The position numbers and the translations under genes were made by a program. A stretch of DNA of 64,000 bases from Tepiditoga spiralis (GTDB taxonomy: Bacteria; Thermotogota; Thermotogae; Petrotogales; Petrotogaceae), in NCBI RefSeq assembly GCF_014701195.1, contig NZ_AP018712.1, positions 1,258,501 through 1,322,500 on the forward strand, in the 5' to 3' direction. Below are positions 62,687 through 64,000 of the stretch, piece by piece; within the stretch, counting starts at the first letter, position 1; each line of letters begins with the position of its first letter. The notes beneath the pieces were generated by a model, which saw only the letters and a program-made list of their open reading frames with translations, did no database searches and had not been told where the DNA came from.

Positions 62687-63446
62687 AATAAATAATTTAA
62701 ACTTTTCTTATGGTAATGGATTTAATTTAAATATAGAAAAATTAAATATAAAAGCTGGAGAATTTGTGTCAATAATAGGTCCTAATGGTTCTGGTAAAAG
62801 CACACTATTGAAGATATTATCAGGTATTTTAAAAAATTTTAATGGAGAAATTTTAATAAAAAATAAAAATATTAAAAATTTTAATTATAAAGAGTTAGCT
62901 AAAACAATATCTATTGTTCCACAAGAGTTTAATACTATTTTTAAATATGATGTTGAGAGTATAATTTCAACGTCGAGGGTTCCTTATTCTAAAACGTTTT
63001 CTTTTTTTGAAACAATGGAAGATAAAAAAATAATTGAAGAAGCTATGAAAAAAACAGATACAATTAAATATAAAAATAAATTTTTTTCAAATTTATCAGG
63101 TGGAGAAAAACAAAGGGTAATGATTGCAAGAGCTTTAGCTCAAAAAACTAAAATTTTATTTTTAGATGAGTTTACTTCTCATTTAGATCCTGGTCATGCA
63201 CAATCATTAATGAATATAGTAAAAGAAAATACTCAAAATGGACATACAGTTGTAGCGGTTTTTCATGATATAAATCTTGCGAGTATTTATTCAAAAAGAT
63301 TAATTATAATGCTAAAAGGTAATGTTGTGTGTGATGGTTCACCAATAGATGTAATAACCCAAGAAAATATTAAAGATATTTATAATCTCGATGGAAGTAT
63401 AATAAAGCATCCTAAATATAATGTTCCACAGATAGTATTTAATTAA
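62679..63446 (+). CDS. btuD: Cobalamin ABC importer ATPase (BtuD family)
   Basis: A 255-residue ATPase: IIGPNGSGKSTLLKILSG (Walker A), NLSGGEKQRVMIARAL (signature), ILFLDEFTSHLD (Walker B with DE), VFHDINLA (H-loop). Completes the importer; starts within btuC. GAGGGAGAG ribosome site. Followed at once by a terminator. Confidence 0.93.
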   Translation: MIKINNLNFSYGNGFNLNIEKLNIKAGEFVSIIGPNGSGKSTLLKILSGILKNFNGEILIKNKNIKNFNYKELAKTISIVPQEFNTIFKYDVESIISTSRVPYSKTFSFFETMEDKKIIEEAMKKTDTIKYKNKFFSNLSGGEKQRVMIARALAQKTKILFLDEFTSHLDPGHAQSLMNIVKENTQNGHTVVAVFHDINLASIYSKRLIIMLKGNVVCDGSPIDVITQENIKDIYNLDGSIIKHPKYNVPQIVFN

Positions 63447-63447
63447 A

Positions 63448-63488
63448 ACAATAAATGATAATTGAAAAATTCAATTATCATTTATTGT
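63448..63488. terminator. Bidirectional terminator after btuD
   Basis: ACAATAAATGATAATTGAA / TTCAATTATCATTTATTGT: a perfect 19-bp stem with loop AAA, between btuD and the converging gene whose stop it overlaps. Confidence 0.8.
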
Positions 63489-64000
63489 AGAGGTTTATAA
63501 ATAACATTACTTCACCTATTCCTATATTTAATTTTTTTCCTATTTCTTGAGGGGTTAATCCTTGATGATAATATTCTAAAACCATACTTTTTTTATCTAA
63601 TATTATTTCTTCTTTATATTTATTTTTTGTAGTTTCATTATTTTCTTTATTGATAATTTTTTCTTCATTTTCACTTTTAATTATTTCATCATTTTTTTCA
63701 AGTATTTCATTTATTTTTTGAGATTCTAAGGGTTTTTCATCGCTAGCTTTTATACTATCTATAATTTTATTATTCATAATTTTATTTTTAAAATGTTCAT
63801 CATTTATTTTTTCTACTTCAGATAATATTGAAGCTAAACGACTATAAGATTCATTAACATCTTTTAATAACTGATCAACTATTTCAATTTTATTATCTAA
63901 AGCTCTTAATTTAGTTGTAGTTATTTTTTGGAATCTTGCTAAAAGTTTATTTGATTCCTCATCAAAGCTAATAGAAGTTAATTCGTTGTTTTTATCTGTT
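63478..64000 (-). CDS. Coiled-coil protein with C-terminal helix-turn-helix-like motif, partial
   Basis: The frame is open to the right edge, so the start is outside; 173 residues are visible. The visible N-terminal ~75 residues form a coiled coil (NKLLARFQKITTTKLRALDN, YSRLASILSEVEKIND), a Lys/Glu/Asn-rich linker follows, and the last 35 residues VLEYYHQGLTPQEIGKKLN, IGIGEVMLFINLY resemble the DUF6115 helix-turn-helix found in small proteins near flagellar genes of Gram-positives. Function not known. An internal ATG at 63777 is not needed because the frame continues upstream with similar composition. Confidence 0.6.
   Translation of the reverse strand, partial: TDKNNELTSISFDEESNKLLARFQKITTTKLRALDNKIEIVDQLLKDVNESYSRLASILSEVEKINDEHFKNKIMNNKIIDSIKASDEKPLESQKINEILEKNDEIIKSENEEKIINKENNETTKNKYKEEIILDKKSMVLEYYHQGLTPQEIGKKLNIGIGEVMLFINLYNK

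Noticed and set aside
1-64000. CRISPR array, rRNA or tRNA genes
   Set aside because: No regularly spaced direct repeats, cloverleaf-like or conserved rRNA segments were seen in the gaps between genes; a covariance search was not possible here.

Overview
This is a very AT-rich (by eye roughly 70-75% A+T) bacterial chromosome segment with dense, short-spaced operons, Shine-Dalgarno sequences of the GGAGGTG type, and several TTG/GTG starts. The gene content (alpha-glucan phosphorylase of the AgpA type, HslV, YhaM-like exoribonuclease, TldD/TldE, cytoplasmic GH13, FliK-like protein, GGDEF proteins, B12 importer) fits a mesophilic member of the Thermotogota such as the Petrotogales (Oceanotoga/Geotoga/Marinitoga type). 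That placement is inference; a low-GC Fusobacterium or Firmicute cannot be excluded from gene content alone.

Layout. 1-3090 (+): end of a tryptophan operon (trpC-trpF fusion, trpB, trpA). 3116-4018 (-): 3-hydroxyacyl-CoA dehydrogenase with an operator-like palindrome. 4421-6985 (+): glycogen phosphorylase. 7050-21392 (-): one long run of close-packed housekeeping genes, read from 21392 downwards: membrane protein, alr, YhaM-like, topA, ddl, hslV, NUDIX, ispE, VOC/AHSA1 fusion, SNF2 helicase, tRNA deacylase, FliK-like. It puts both D-alanine enzymes (Alr and Ddl) in one unit. 21564-24259 (+): tldD-tldE.

Accessory region, about 24.4-43.8 kb: a decayed transposase remnant; a defence operon on the minus strand (DUF262/HNH protein, type III Mod, type III Res) in which mod carries a -1 frameshift exactly at an A-AAA-AAG heptamer; an AAA-ATPase/PD-(D/E)XK protein; a nested insertion-sequence cluster with three IS256-family copies (one intact, one pseudogene, one truncated), two of which form a ~1.54-kb inverted repeat around the wreck of an older transposase; and an export cluster (ABC-2 permease whose start was removed by the last IS copy, CPBP protease, small membrane protein, two ABC exporters).

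43.9-64 kb: two divergent diguanylate cyclases; a phosphatase with lysA; an ATPase/nuclease gene behind a consensus promoter and a 21-bp-arm palindrome; a lipid-carrier cluster (DUF368, uppP, PAP2); ComFB-like, MATE and a Cas4/AddB-like nuclease; STAS, GH13 and ABC-F genes; then a compact cobalamin riboswitch controlling btuFCD, in which the binding protein has a LysM domain inserted in its first lobe. A partial coiled-coil protein runs off the right edge.

The best candidates for something new are the frameshifted mod in the three-gene defence operon, the LysM-containing B12-binding protein under its short riboswitch, and the decapitated exporter/CPBP cluster. No rRNA, tRNA or CRISPR array was seen.
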